Below are positions 42,581 through 52,062 of a stretch of DNA of 64,000 nt, in pieces. Position numbers and translations under genes: made by a program. How positions within the stretch are numbered: position 1 is the stretch's first letter; each line of letters starts with the position of its first letter. The notes under the pieces are model-generated. The model was given only the letters and a program-made list of their open reading frames with translations, was not told where the DNA came from and searched no databases. Origin of the DNA: an uncultured Lachnospiraceae bacterium (GTDB lineage Bacteria > Bacillota > Clostridia > Lachnospirales > Lachnospiraceae); NCBI GenBank assembly GCA_910579505.1, contig CAJTTZ010000001.1, positions 620,001 to 684,000 of the forward strand, given 5' to 3'.

Positions 42581-43945
42581 CTAGTTTTTGAAGCTGTGGA
42601 TCGGCGCGGGAATCCGTCCCCCGCGGTTCACAAACGCCTCGCAGGAAAAACCGTTTACCGGCATCACCGGCGCGTAGCCAAAAAGTCCGCCAAACTCCAC
42701 TTTCTCCCCGACGCCCTTGCCGATGGCGGGGATAATGCGCACAGCCGTTGTCTTCTGGTTCACCATGCCAATCGCCATCTCGTCCGCAATGATGCCCGCA
42801 ATCGTCGTGTTCGGCGTGTCGCCGGGAATCGCCAGCATGTCAAGCCCCACGGAGCAGACGCAGGTCATGGCCTCCAGTTTTTCTATGGTGAGCGCACCCG
42901 CCGTAACTGCGTCGATCATGCCCTGATCTTCGCTGACGGGAATAAACGCGCCGCTCAAGCCTCCCACATAGGAGGACGCCATCACGCCGCCCTTTTTCAC
43001 CTGATCGTTTAGGAGCGCAAGCGCTGCTGTTGTTCCCGGCGCACCCGCATATTCCAGTCCGATCTCGCACAGAATATCCGCCACGCTGTCGCCGATTGCC
43101 GGCGTAGGGGCAAGGGACAGGTCCACAATGCCGAAGGGAATATTTAACATCCGGGACGCTTCCTGCGCCACAAGCTGCCCTACCCTCGTCACCTTGAACG
43201 CCGTCTTCTTGATTGTCTCGCAGAGCACTTCAAAATTCTCGCCGCGGACCCGCTGCAGGGCTGTCTTGACCACGCCCGGACCGCTGACCCCCACATTGAT
43301 CACCGCGTCCGCCTCGGTCACGCCGTGGAACGCCCCTGCCATAAAGGGATTGTCGTCCGGCGCGTTGCAGAACACAACCAGTTTCATACAGTCGGCGCTG
43401 TCCTGCTCCTTGCTGATAAGGGCCGTCTCCTTGATGATATCCCCCATCAGCCGCACGGCATCCATATTGATACCTGTCTTGGTGGAACCCAGATTCACGG
43501 AACTGCAGACCCGCTCCGTGGCGTGCAGCGCCTGTGGAATCGAACGGATCAACAGCTCATCCGCCTTCGTCATACCCTTGGACACAAGCGCGGAATAACC
43601 GCCGATCAGGTTGACTCCTACCGTCTGCGCTGCCCGGTCCATCGTTTCTGCAAGCGTCACAAAATCCTCGCTTTGTCTGCATGCCGCGCCGCCCACCAGC
43701 GCCATCGGTGTGACGGAAATTCTCTTATTGACTATGGGAATGCCAAATTCCTTCTCTATCGCCTCCCCGGTTTTTACCAGATCCTTTGCCGTTTTGGTGA
43801 TCTTCTCGTAAACCTGCTCGTTTACCTTTTTCAGGTCGCCGTCAATACAGTCCAAAAGGCTGATGCCCAGCGTGATGGTGCGCACATCCAGATTTTCTTT
43901 GGCGATCATCTCATTGGTTTCAGCCACCTCAAATAAATTTATCAT
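42581..43945 (-). CDS. PFL family protein (DUF711/UPF0210)
   Basis: 454-residue cytosolic protein of a family related in fold to pyruvate formate-lyase but of unproven function. The N-terminus is MINLFEVAETNEMIAKENLDVRTITLGISLLDC, and conserved glycine-rich segments (GGYSALVSKG, NVGVSGPGVVKTAL, GAPGTTAALALLNDQVKKGG, YVGGLSGAFIPVSEDQGM) are present. GAGGAAA precedes the ATG. It follows a small ACT-domain gene, the standard pairing in Firmicutes; the ACT protein may be its amino-acid-sensing partner. Confidence 0.92.
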   Translation of the reverse strand: MINLFEVAETNEMIAKENLDVRTITLGISLLDCIDGDLKKVNEQVYEKITKTAKDLVKTGEAIEKEFGIPIVNKRISVTPMALVGGAACRQSEDFVTLAETMDRAAQTVGVNLIGGYSALVSKGMTKADELLIRSIPQALHATERVCSSVNLGSTKTGINMDAVRLMGDIIKETALISKEQDSADCMKLVVFCNAPDDNPFMAGAFHGVTEADAVINVGVSGPGVVKTALQRVRGENFEVLCETIKKTAFKVTRVGQLVAQEASRMLNIPFGIVDLSLAPTPAIGDSVADILCEIGLEYAGAPGTTAALALLNDQVKKGGVMASSYVGGLSGAFIPVSEDQGMIDAVTAGALTIEKLEAMTCVCSVGLDMLAIPGDTPNTTIAGIIADEMAIGMVNQKTTAVRIIPAIGKGVGEKVEFGGLFGYAPVMPVNGFSCEAFVNRGGRIPAPIHSFKN

Positions 43946-43964
43946 GGTTTTCCTCTTTTCCCCC

Positions 43965-44237
43965 TTAGATCCTGTGCATCTGGTCGAATATTTCTTCTTT
44001 CTGGCATTTGATGACAACGCCGATCTCCTCGCCGAGCGCGTTCAGTTCGTCAACGATCACCCCGAAATCCTTGTCCGTGAGGTTCGTGTCAACGATCATC
44101 ATCATGTTAAAAAAGCCCTGCACAATGGTCTGGGAAATATCCAGGATATTGATCTGGTTGTCCGCCAGATAAGCGCATACCTTGGCAATAATGCCCACTG
44201 TGTCTTTTCCAACTACCGTGATAATTGTCTTTTTCAT
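43965..44237 (-). CDS. ACT domain protein (UPF0237)
   Basis: 90-residue protein made of one ACT domain, a fold that binds amino acids or other small ligands (KKTIITVVGKDTVGIIAKVCAYLADNQINILDISQTIV). GAGGAG precedes the ATG. It is encoded 19 bases before the PFL family gene and almost certainly works with it; the ligand is unknown. Confidence 0.92.
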   Translation of the reverse strand: MKKTIITVVGKDTVGIIAKVCAYLADNQINILDISQTIVQGFFNMMMIVDTNLTDKDFGVIVDELNALGEEIGVVIKCQKEEIFDQMHRI

Positions 44238-44284
44238 AGTCTCCTCTTTTCCTTTCTAAACCGCCTGCTTTCCTCCCGCGGCTG

Positions 44285-44914
44285 TTACTTCGTCCCGAAG
44301 ATCCTGTCCCCGGCATCGCCCACGCCGGGACAGATGTAGGCGTTCTCATTCAGGCACCGGTCGATATGTCCGATATAAAGCTGCACGTCCGGGTGATCTT
44401 TTCTCATCCGCTCCACGCCCTCCGGCGCGGCGATAATGCACATGAACTTAATGTTCCTGCCGCCATGCTCCTTGATAAAACGCACCGCCTGGGACCCGGA
44501 GCCGCCCGTGGCGAGCATGGGGTCCAGCACAATGATTGTCCTCTGGTCAATGGGCTCCGGCAGCTTGCAGTAATACTCGTGCGGTTCGTGCGTCTCGGGA
44601 TCCCTGTACAGTCCGATATGCCCCACCTTGGCGCTCGGCACCAGCGCGAGAATACCGTTTACCATGCCAAGCCCCGCGCGCAAAATCGGCACCACCGCCA
44701 GTTTCTTTCCCGCAATTCTCGGCGTCATACAGGTCTCAATCGGCGTCTCCACTTCCACGTCTTCCAGCGGGAGGTCCCTGAGCGCCTCATAACCCATCAG
44801 CATGGCGATCTCCTCGATACATTTCCTGAATTCGTTTGTGCCGGTGCCGATGTCCCTGATCTGCGAAATCTTGTGCTGAATCAGCGGATGTTCCATCACA
44901 AATACATTTTCCAT
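44285..44914 (-). CDS. upp: Uracil phosphoribosyltransferase
   Basis: Salvage enzyme making UMP from uracil and PRPP. It has 209 residues with the PRPP-binding motif VLDPMLATGGSG and the uracil-binding C-terminus YICPGVGDAGDRIFGTK. VPILRAGLGMVNGIL and GHIGLYRDPET are typical. GGAGG lies 5 bases before the ATG. It lies 47 bases upstream of the ACT gene and may be cotranscribed with it. Confidence 0.97.
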   Translation of the reverse strand: MENVFVMEHPLIQHKISQIRDIGTGTNEFRKCIEEIAMLMGYEALRDLPLEDVEVETPIETCMTPRIAGKKLAVVPILRAGLGMVNGILALVPSAKVGHIGLYRDPETHEPHEYYCKLPEPIDQRTIIVLDPMLATGGSGSQAVRFIKEHGGRNIKFMCIIAAPEGVERMRKDHPDVQLYIGHIDRCLNENAYICPGVGDAGDRIFGTK

Positions 44915-44988
44915 TTTATCCTCCGTCTGTGTCAGAATCTTATTTTTCCTCTCTAATAAATCGTAGCGATTTCTTTACCGCATGTCAA

Positions 44989-46311
44989 TCACGGATTTGT
45001 CTCATCCAGCATCTTCCGCACTTCCGCCTCCGTGACCCTGCCCTCTATAGGCTCATAGTCCCCCATGTCATAGGCGGCATAGACAGCCTCCACTTCCTCC
45101 GGGGTCGCTTTCTCGCCATTGATATAATCCGGACCCGCCCCATACTCCTCGTCCTCGTCAAGCATGCCGTTGCCGTTTTCGTCAATATAGTTGATGCTTT
45201 CGATCCACATGGGCGTCTCCATCTCACCACGCTCATTGATCCGCATATAATAGGTGTTCATAATTGCCCCGGCCTGGTCTGCATTATAGTTTCTCATGCT
45301 GTTTTTACGGGGCGCATAGTCATATCCGCTGTTCCCCATAGCGCCGTAAGCCCAACGGTTCATCGGCATGGACAGGGTGCCGTCCCGATATGTATACAGA
45401 TTGACAAAATAACCGTTCCTGCCGGAGACCAGCTCCGGAATGTCATCTTCGTCCACATAGATCAGATCATACAGAAATTTGCCGCCGTACTCCGTCTCCG
45501 ATGCCGCCCATCCCTCCATAACCGATAAGTTGAGAGCCGCTTCGTACGCCTCCACATAGTTTTCAAATTCCCCGTTTTTCTTTCCTCCCGTGAGCAGGGC
45601 TCGGATGTCTGCAATGGTCATCGGCGTTTTTGCCTGTTCGGATAAATAGTCCGAAAGCTCCTCCTCCCTGAAAAAACTCCAGTATTCTTTCTCATAGCCA
45701 GGCAGCATATCGCCATAATACACGGCGGCAGCCTGCGTATCTCCGTAAGTCGCGATCGTCACGACATCCGTAAAGCCGTCGAAGTTGACGTCCCAGAAGG
45801 ACACAGCATCCAGACTCTTAAACTTTTTCACACCCGCCTTCGCCGGAACATAAGGCGTAATGCCGCACAAAACCTCCCCATCCCGCACGATTTCCATATG
45901 AAACTCCGACTGCGTCACAGACGGCGCGTAGGGAACAAAAGTAACCGTTCCCCCGCCCCTGTTAAGTTCCACCTCAAAACACTGCTCCGCAATACAGTCC
46001 TCCCCGAACATTTCTTTCTTTTCCCTGATCTCGGGGCTGTCCGTATCAGGGAGAGAATCGCCATCTGCATCTTTCTCCGTTCCTGCTGCCGGCGCTTCAT
46101 CCGTTGTCCTGCTTTCGTCTGCATCCCCTGCCGTTTCCGCTATTGGGCTTTCATCTGCGGCCAGGACAGCTTCTTCCGTCTGCCCATCTTCTGTCATCCC
46201 GTTCCCGTCTGCCGCCTGTTTTTCTGTCTCCGCGATTTGGTTTCCGCAGCCGCAGAGAATCATTACCGAAAAGATAACCATAATCATATATTTGATATGT
46301 ACATTTTTCAT
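44989..46311 (-). CDS. Putative lipoprotein of unknown function
   Basis: 440-residue exported protein. The signal peptide ends MILCGC, a lipobox with the lipidated Cys at about residue 22. A low-complexity Glu/Thr/Ala linker (to about 95) follows, then two apparent globular parts. The acidic stretch DENGNGMLDEDEEYGAG resembles an EF-hand-like calcium loop, and FWDVNFDGFTDVVTIATYGDTQ also has the Asp-rich look of VCBS/FG-GAP-type repeats. The ATG at 46311 has GGGAG upstream. No family is recognised with confidence and neighbours give no clue. Confidence 0.75.
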   Translation of the reverse strand: MKNVHIKYMIMVIFSVMILCGCGNQIAETEKQAADGNGMTEDGQTEEAVLAADESPIAETAGDADESRTTDEAPAAGTEKDADGDSLPDTDSPEIREKKEMFGEDCIAEQCFEVELNRGGGTVTFVPYAPSVTQSEFHMEIVRDGEVLCGITPYVPAKAGVKKFKSLDAVSFWDVNFDGFTDVVTIATYGDTQAAAVYYGDMLPGYEKEYWSFFREEELSDYLSEQAKTPMTIADIRALLTGGKKNGEFENYVEAYEAALNLSVMEGWAASETEYGGKFLYDLIYVDEDDIPELVSGRNGYFVNLYTYRDGTLSMPMNRWAYGAMGNSGYDYAPRKNSMRNYNADQAGAIMNTYYMRINERGEMETPMWIESINYIDENGNGMLDEDEEYGAGPDYINGEKATPEEVEAVYAAYDMGDYEPIEGRVTEAEVRKMLDETNP

Positions 46312-46413
46312 CTGTGACTCCCTATATCGCATTTGCAATATCTCTTTCGCCCGCCACCGTCCCGGTTCCCCGTCGAACCAACTTTATGGTAATAAAAATT
46401 CCTATGAATGTCA

Positions 46414-46467
46414 AATGGAAGAGAAACATCCCGGCCCGTCATGGTGCAGAGGTGCTTCTCTTCCATT
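46414..46467. repeat. 12-bp inverted repeat between pilin-like and lipoprotein genes
   Basis: AATGGAAGAGAA (46414-46425) and TTCTCTTCCATT (46456-46467) form a perfect 12-bp stem with a 30-base loop, 14 bases after the pilin-like gene stop. No U-run follows on the minus strand, so it is a 3' stem-loop or the ends of a tiny repeat element. Confidence 0.6.
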
Positions 46468-46480
46468 GTCTTTCGTATCT

Positions 46481-47008
46481 TTATTTTCCTGTCATCGCTT
46501 CACGGAACTTATCCCCGTCCACCGGTTCCCCGGCTCTTTCGCCAAACCGGAACATAATACCGCCCTTTCCGTCGGATTTATATTCGACAGTCCATGTCTC
46601 CCAGCTGTATTTGCTCCGCGTCCGGATTCCTACCGGCCTCCCCGAAGGCTTGATCAGCCCTGCTTCCTGCATCGCGTACCATGCATAATCGTCAACTCTT
46701 GTATCACCGTTCAGGGCTCCCCCATAGGCGCCCCCATGCATATTGTCGGGGCGGTCCTCTGTGTCATCCACCGCAAATGCGGTCACTGCCTGCCAATAAT
46801 CGGGCGGTGGGAAACCACTGTCAGGGTTGGTCGCATAAATCTCTATTGCGTCCACAACCGCCCTGGCATTTTGCAGGTCTGTCGCATTTCTCGACCTCTC
46901 CAAATATTTGAAAAACTGGGGCGCCGCAATCATAATTAACGCAGCCATAATCGCGATAACAATAATTAACTCTATAAGCGAAAACCCTTTGTCATTCACC
47001 TTTCTCAC
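46481..47008 (-). CDS. Type IV pilin-like (prepilin) protein
   Basis: 175-residue secreted pilin-like protein. A short basic leader MRKVNDKG is followed by the prepilin peptidase site G/FSLIELIIVIAIMAALIMIAAPQF with the conserved Glu at +5 and a single hydrophobic helix. The rest is a soluble domain with no recognised family. The start is GTG with GGGAG 7 bases upstream. No peptidase, assembly ATPase or other pilin gene is nearby, so it either uses machinery encoded elsewhere or is a stray minor pilin. It follows the GH30 gene after about 120 bases. Confidence 0.88.
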   Translation of the reverse strand: MRKVNDKGFSLIELIIVIAIMAALIMIAAPQFFKYLERSRNATDLQNARAVVDAIEIYATNPDSGFPPPDYWQAVTAFAVDDTEDRPDNMHGGAYGGALNGDTRVDDYAWYAMQEAGLIKPSGRPVGIRTRSKYSWETWTVEYKSDGKGGIMFRFGERAGEPVDGDKFREAMTGK

Positions 47009-47129
47009 AGTTTTTCTCCCACCCTTATCCTATTTTTCTTAATTGTAGCATTCTGGTTGAGTGGTAAACAGGTGGTATTTTTTTAATATGGTGTACTATT
47101 TTCACATAATCATGCCGCCGCTTTTAAAG

Positions 47130-48476
47130 TCATATAATCGTCAGGGTCCCTATCGCATCTGCCCCCAGTGCAATCTCCGCCATCTGCCCGTCCAGGCGGA
47201 CATTGACCTTAATCTCATGATCCGTTCTGTTTAGAATCACCGCCGCGATCTGTCCGTCCGGGTTTAAAAACGCCGTCGCCTCCAGTTCATCCGAATAAGC
47301 CGAAGTGCCGATGCGCACCGCTCCCGGTCTGATAAAGTGGGTAAAATGCCATAAGTAATCCGCAGTGTTCCTTCTTTGCAGCTCCTTCTTCCCAGTATCA
47401 TACAGAAACGGCGCGTCACAGAAATTCCCCACATGATTCGGACCGCCCTTTTCATCCAGCACAATATTCCAGTCATAAAAGCCATTCATTCCATGGTTCA
47501 TATTGCCGATCATATCATGCGCATACTTTTGCGCGTTTTTCAAAAAATCATCCGCCGCAAACTTGCAGTACTCAATACATGCCTCCGAGAGAATCAGCTT
47601 CTTGTCCGGGAATCTATCATGTATCATGGAAAGCGCCTCAAAGTGATCGCCGCTGTACCAGTGAAACGCAATCCCCGCTACCATGTGGTCCGTCGTCCCG
47701 TCTATGATCTCGCAGGCGCGCTCATAGGCGCGCTCCTTATTGTGGTCCCAGATGAACACCTCGATATCGGTAAGTTTATTTTCCTGCAGCGCAGGCCACA
47801 TGTAATCCCGCAGGAACTCTTTCTCCTGCCTTGCGGAATATACGCAGGAATCCCATTTCTGAACCGCCTTCGGCTCATTCTGCAGGCTGATGCGCCTGAC
47901 CAGATAACCCCTGTTTCTGTATTCCCTGATGTAACGGCAGATATAGTCCGCCCACGCCTTTTTGCACTCAGGCTTTAACTCCCCTCCGTTGTTTCTCTCT
48001 CCATTGTCCTTCATATAAGCCGGCGGGCTCCAGGGTGTAAGCATGATCTCCAGCCTGCCGCCATAGATCTCCTGCGCGTCATCCAGCAGCGGTAAGATCG
48101 TTTTCTCCACCCGCTCCATTTGAAAGCCTGTAAATCCGCTGTCACCCGCGTCCCCTACCGCCTCATAGTGCCCGAGTGAAAAATCACAGCTGTCAATCGG
48201 AATGCGCACCATGCGGTAAGCCATCTGCTCCTCCCTGAAATATTCGCCGAGCAGCTCCTCTTTGTGCCCTTCCTTCATCTGTCCGTATACATACCCTGCC
48301 GACTCTGTAAGCGCCCCGCCAAATCCTTCAAACGTCTGATATGTCACTGACGGATACAGGTTGAGCAGTCTGTTCTCTTCCCCGCCATCCGGCACAAGTT
48401 CCGTTTCCCTTTCCTGCCGGCGTCTCTCATTTCCCTCATACCATGTGCTGACATATTTTATGGTTCCTCTATCCAT
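47130..48476 (-). CDS. GH30 family glycosidase
   Basis: 448-residue intracellular (no signal peptide) beta-glycosidase of GH30. The N-terminal YQTFEGFGGALTESAG motif, the acid/base E201 in SLQNEPKA and the nucleophile E298 in LILSEACIE are intact; a small beta-sandwich (about 375-448) closes the protein as in the family. GH30 includes glucosylceramidases, beta-1,6-glucanases and xylanases; the FEGFGGALTES start favours the glucosylceramidase/beta-1,6-glucanase side, but the substrate is not certain. It is the end gene of the ABC transporter-YesMN locus, so it probably hydrolyses the sugar imported by that transporter. Confidence 0.9.
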   Translation of the reverse strand: MDRGTIKYVSTWYEGNERRRQERETELVPDGGEENRLLNLYPSVTYQTFEGFGGALTESAGYVYGQMKEGHKEELLGEYFREEQMAYRMVRIPIDSCDFSLGHYEAVGDAGDSGFTGFQMERVEKTILPLLDDAQEIYGGRLEIMLTPWSPPAYMKDNGERNNGGELKPECKKAWADYICRYIREYRNRGYLVRRISLQNEPKAVQKWDSCVYSARQEKEFLRDYMWPALQENKLTDIEVFIWDHNKERAYERACEIIDGTTDHMVAGIAFHWYSGDHFEALSMIHDRFPDKKLILSEACIEYCKFAADDFLKNAQKYAHDMIGNMNHGMNGFYDWNIVLDEKGGPNHVGNFCDAPFLYDTGKKELQRRNTADYLWHFTHFIRPGAVRIGTSAYSDELEATAFLNPDGQIAAVILNRTDHEIKVNVRLDGQMAEIALGADAIGTLTII

Positions 48477-48501
48477 TAGCCTTACGTCCCTCCCAATTCA
48501 C

Positions 48502-49236
48502 TCATTGATTTTGTTTTCTGTATTCCGAAGGGGACTGTCCCTTTATCTTTTTAAAAACCTTCGAAAAATATTTCTCATCCCGAAATCCTACTTTATAGGC
48601 AACCTCGTAAGTTTTCAGATAATTCTGCCGCAGATAGGCACAGGCGTGTTCTACGCGAATTTCATTCAGATAATCCACGAAGCCTTTTGACAACTGCCTC
48701 TGAAAAAGTGTGGAGAGATAACCCGCCGATATACCGGCCTTCTGCGCCACGTCCGCGAGCATCAGATTCTCGTAGTAATGCTCCTCCACATATTCTTTAG
48801 CCAGCTCCACCAGATAGTTTTTTTCTTCCACGTTTTCCATACGGGGCTGCTCCTTCACCCCAAACAGTTCATCCGCCGCATGATTCGCCATCCGCAAAAT
48901 ATCGGATGACCTCACCGGCTTTAGCAGGTACTCCTTCGCCCCCAGCCGCAGCGCCTGCTGGCAGTATTTAAATTCATCATAGGCGCTGAGTATCATCGTG
49001 TACGGCAGGGCGTCCGCACGCCTTGCCTCCTGCATCACCTCGATTCCTGTCATCAGGGGCATCTGCACATCCAAAAACAAAATATCCGGCTTATCCCGGA
49101 ATATCGTATCCAGGGCCTCCTTTCCGTTGGCTGCAAGATATATCCTGTCGAAACGGTCCGTATGCAGTTGTATGTATTTCGCAATGCCGTTGCGGATGGT
49201 ATCCTCATCATCCGCAATCAGTAATTTTATGCTCAT
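48502..49236 (-). CDS. YesN-type response regulator (receiver + AraC HTH)
   Basis: 244-residue response regulator. The receiver domain (1 to about 120) has DDED and the phospho-acceptor D56 in ILFLDVQMP; the C-terminal AraC-type double HTH (about 145-240) shows AGISAGYLSTLFQRQLSKGFVDYLNEIRVEHAC and YKVGFRDEKYFSKVFKKIKGQSPSEYR. Its first 29 bases overlap the end of the kinase gene, with AAGGAG ahead of the ATG, so synthesis of the pair is coupled. It probably activates the adjacent sugar transporter operon. Confidence 0.94.
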   Translation of the reverse strand: MSIKLLIADDEDTIRNGIAKYIQLHTDRFDRIYLAANGKEALDTIFRDKPDILFLDVQMPLMTGIEVMQEARRADALPYTMILSAYDEFKYCQQALRLGAKEYLLKPVRSSDILRMANHAADELFGVKEQPRMENVEEKNYLVELAKEYVEEHYYENLMLADVAQKAGISAGYLSTLFQRQLSKGFVDYLNEIRVEHACAYLRQNYLKTYEVAYKVGFRDEKYFSKVFKKIKGQSPSEYRKQNQ

Positions 49237-51064
49237 TTCGCCTGATCTCCTTCAATCCACAGGGGACAGTGATAACCACTGTCGTTCCGCGCCCCACCCG
49301 GCTCTCGATTCTCAGCTCATAGTTCTCATGGTAGATAAGCTCCAGACGTTCCCTCACGTTCCTGATCGCATATCTCCCAATCCGCTGGCTTGCATACTTA
49401 CGGTTGTCCTCTTTGTCCCAGATTGCCTCCAGCTGCTCACCGCTCATACCGACACCCGTATCGGCAATTCTGAAAACCATATTTTTATCATCTTTTTTCC
49501 CGGTCACGCGCAGGATATAGCTGCCATCCGCGCTCTCAAATCCATGTACGATGGCGTTTTCCACAAAGGGCTGCAGAATCAGCTTGGGAATCTCCTCCTC
49601 CAGAATTTCCTGCTCTAAAGATATCTCATACGTCAGCCGCTTCCCAAAACGCATTTTCTGGATATGCAGATACCGCTCCAGAAGCTCCGCCTCCGTCCGC
49701 ACAGTCACAATGCCGTCTCCCCGGTTCAGGACAAGACGGAATAACTGTGAGAGCGATAAAATATCCTCCGATATCTCATCATTGCCCCATTCTGTCGCCT
49801 TCCAGTACAGCGAGTCCAGCGTATTGTAAAGAAAATGCGGATTAATCTGTGCCTGCAGTGTATCCAGCTCGCTCTCTCTTTCCTTGATTGCCAGCACATA
49901 GTTTTTATCAATCAGCTCCCTGATGTCGTCAACCATTCTGTTAAAGCAGGCGGAGGCCTCTCCCACCTCATCCTGCGTCATCACATCTATCTTCTGGCTG
50001 AAATCTCCCTGCATAAAGTTTTCCATGGCAACCCGCAGCGTATATAACGGTTTGGAAACAAGATTAGAAACGACGAGCAGAACCGGGTACAGCCCGAATA
50101 AAAACCCGACTAACAGCGCAAGCGGTGCGAAAATGATCGTATCGCTCAGATCTTTCCACCCTATCCGGCGCACAATTTCATATATAACCGTCCCCGTCTC
50201 TTCATCCTGACACTGATAAATATGGTAATTCCCCAGGACGCTCTTTTTGACCTTCTCCCTCCCATCCGGCACAAAGGCTGTCGCTGCAAGCATCTCGGAA
50301 AGCTGCTCGTCCTCTATACCGCCGCAGCGCACAAGTTCCGCGCCGTACTCGCTCATCACCACCACGGACGCCTCTGGACGGCGGATGGAATTGCGGCAGA
50401 TGTCGTCAAAAATTTCCGCGGAAGACCCGATCACCAGATAACCCAGCCTGTTCTTCCGCGCCATATCATAAATTTCACGGTACATGACAATCTTTTCATT
50501 CAGGTTCACCTGATAGGTGTCATTCTGTCCGTTCTGGCTGCGTCCCACTCTCTGCCAGAGGAACTTTCCCTTTTCCTGCACGGCAAGCTTATAGATCTCC
50601 TGTTTCCTCACCCGCTCCATATCCCCCAGATAAGCGGAAGAACGGTCAATACAGTTCAAATAGGGATTGATGTCGTTCTCCGGGTACAGGGCGACGCTTT
50701 TAATCTGTCCGTCTATCGCCACCATGTCCTGAATGATCTTCATCGGCGCGCGGTTTTGCCAGAGTCTGGCGTCATGGTTCAGCTCCTCCGGGTCATCCGC
50801 CGTCAGTATCTGCTTCACCTCATCGTTAATGCTGATGTAAGTTCCCATCTCCATAATATTCTTCTGCACCACGCTGATGCTGTCCGATATATTCCGCACA
50901 TCCTGCACGCAGCGGTTTTCTTCGTTTTTCACAGCCGCCCGGTAATTGTGCGCGAGGAGAAGCACGCTGATCAACAGTAAAATGGGCGTAATAATCGCGT
51001 AACTGTAAAAAACCAGTTTCTTCCTGATACTCAGCTTCGCAATCCAGTTTCTGATCCGTCCCAT
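49208..51064 (-). CDS. YesM-type sensor histidine kinase
   Basis: 618-residue membrane sensor kinase. TM1 (about 20-42), an extracellular domain (about 45-290) and TM2 (about 300-322) precede HAMP (about 325-375). The His_kinase domain has the phospho-acceptor in QINPHFLYNTLDSL and the ATPase motifs LQPFVENAIVHGF and IADTGVGMS. This is the LytS/YesM class that responds to sugars outside the cell, often through the transporter binding protein. GGAGGG precedes the ATG. Confidence 0.94.
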   Translation of the reverse strand: MGRIRNWIAKLSIRKKLVFYSYAIITPILLLISVLLLAHNYRAAVKNEENRCVQDVRNISDSISVVQKNIMEMGTYISINDEVKQILTADDPEELNHDARLWQNRAPMKIIQDMVAIDGQIKSVALYPENDINPYLNCIDRSSAYLGDMERVRKQEIYKLAVQEKGKFLWQRVGRSQNGQNDTYQVNLNEKIVMYREIYDMARKNRLGYLVIGSSAEIFDDICRNSIRRPEASVVVMSEYGAELVRCGGIEDEQLSEMLAATAFVPDGREKVKKSVLGNYHIYQCQDEETGTVIYEIVRRIGWKDLSDTIIFAPLALLVGFLFGLYPVLLVVSNLVSKPLYTLRVAMENFMQGDFSQKIDVMTQDEVGEASACFNRMVDDIRELIDKNYVLAIKERESELDTLQAQINPHFLYNTLDSLYWKATEWGNDEISEDILSLSQLFRLVLNRGDGIVTVRTEAELLERYLHIQKMRFGKRLTYEISLEQEILEEEIPKLILQPFVENAIVHGFESADGSYILRVTGKKDDKNMVFRIADTGVGMSGEQLEAIWDKEDNRKYASQRIGRYAIRNVRERLELIYHENYELRIESRVGRGTTVVITVPCGLKEIRRNEHKITDCG

Positions 51065-51100
51065 GGCGCCCTCCGTTTACCGAATGAAATCTGATATATT

Positions 51101-51937
51101 CTATCCTTTTACGGCTCCCATTGCAACACCCTTCGTAATATGCTTGTTGAGGATTACATATACGATAACCGCCGGCGCCGCCGTCAAGGCCATCACCGCA
51201 AACTGTACCGCATAGTTGGAAGAATACTCGCCCGTAAACTCCAGCACGGAAAAGGGCAGCGTTTTCCATGTCGGGGTGCTCAGATAGGTACTTGCCATCA
51301 TAAATTCATTCCAGTTATTTAAAAATGTCATAATCGCCACCGTCGCAATGGAAGGCTTTAAAAGGGGCGTGACGATCTGAAATACGATTCTGTATATCCC
51401 GCACCCGTCCATGACCGCGGCTTCCTCCAGTTCCTTCGGCAAGGACTGAATAAAACCCGTCATCAGAAACATGCCCTGCGGAAGGGAAAAGGCCACATAG
51501 GGAATCAGAAGCGCCCAGACCGTGTCCGTCAGATGAAGGCCGCTGTAAATCTTATAATTTGGGAGCAGCGTGGCGTGAATCGGTATCATCATGCCCATGA
51601 CGAGCAGCGTGCTCACAAATCCGCTCAGTTTCCATTTCATCCGCTGACAGGCGAACGCCGCCATAATGGATATGATAACAACCAGGACAACCGCCGTCGT
51701 GTTGATCAGCACGCTGTTTTTCAGGTAATGCAAAAAGTTGCCGTCCACAAAAGCCTTCACATAATTATCCCACCGTATTTTTTCTGGAATAATGAGCAGT
51801 CCGTTAGTAAACATCTCGTTGCTGCTCCCCAGCGAAAAATCAACGAGCCAGATCAGGGGAAACAGCTGGATGACCGCAACCGCAACTAACACGATCCATA
51901 AAATTATCTTTACGATTTTTATATTGTTCTCTTTCAT
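51101..51937 (-). CDS. Sugar ABC transporter permease (MalG/AraQ-like)
   Basis: 278-residue inner permease of a CUT1-type importer with six membrane segments and the EAA loop QSLPKELEEAAVMDGCGIYRIVFQIVTPLLKP that contacts the ATPase. The start at 51937 (MKENNIKIVKII) has GGAGG 5 bases upstream. No ATPase gene is in the locus; a shared MsmK-type ATPase encoded elsewhere is typical of Firmicutes CUT1 systems. It is separated from the first permease gene by two large stem-loops. Confidence 0.94.
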   Translation of the reverse strand: MKENNIKIVKIILWIVLVAVAVIQLFPLIWLVDFSLGSSNEMFTNGLLIIPEKIRWDNYVKAFVDGNFLHYLKNSVLINTTAVVLVVIISIMAAFACQRMKWKLSGFVSTLLVMGMMIPIHATLLPNYKIYSGLHLTDTVWALLIPYVAFSLPQGMFLMTGFIQSLPKELEEAAVMDGCGIYRIVFQIVTPLLKPSIATVAIMTFLNNWNEFMMASTYLSTPTWKTLPFSVLEFTGEYSSNYAVQFAVMALTAAPAVIVYVILNKHITKGVAMGAVKG

Positions 51938-51966
51938 ACCCACCTCCATAGTTTCCAAATCTACAC

Positions 51967-52062
51967 GGAGAATGCCCGTATTTTGGCATTCTCCCGCGTG
52001 AAATTTAGTAATTCTTGACGTCTCGTCCAATGGCGAGACGTCTTTAGAATTACTTTTCACGC
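51967..52062. repeat. Element D: two large stem-loops between the permease genes
   Basis: First hairpin: GGAGAATGCC (51967-51976) with GGCATTCTCC (51985-51994), a perfect 10-bp stem. Second: three nested paired segments, GCGTGAAA (51996-52003) with TTTCACGC (52055-52062), AGTAATTCT (52007-52015) with AGAATTACT (52046-52054), and GACGTCTCG (52017-52025) with CGAGACGTC (52034-52042), giving about 26 bp of pairing. The second stem includes the last codons and stop of the upstream permease gene. No U-run follows, so it is not a simple terminator. Confidence 0.85.
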
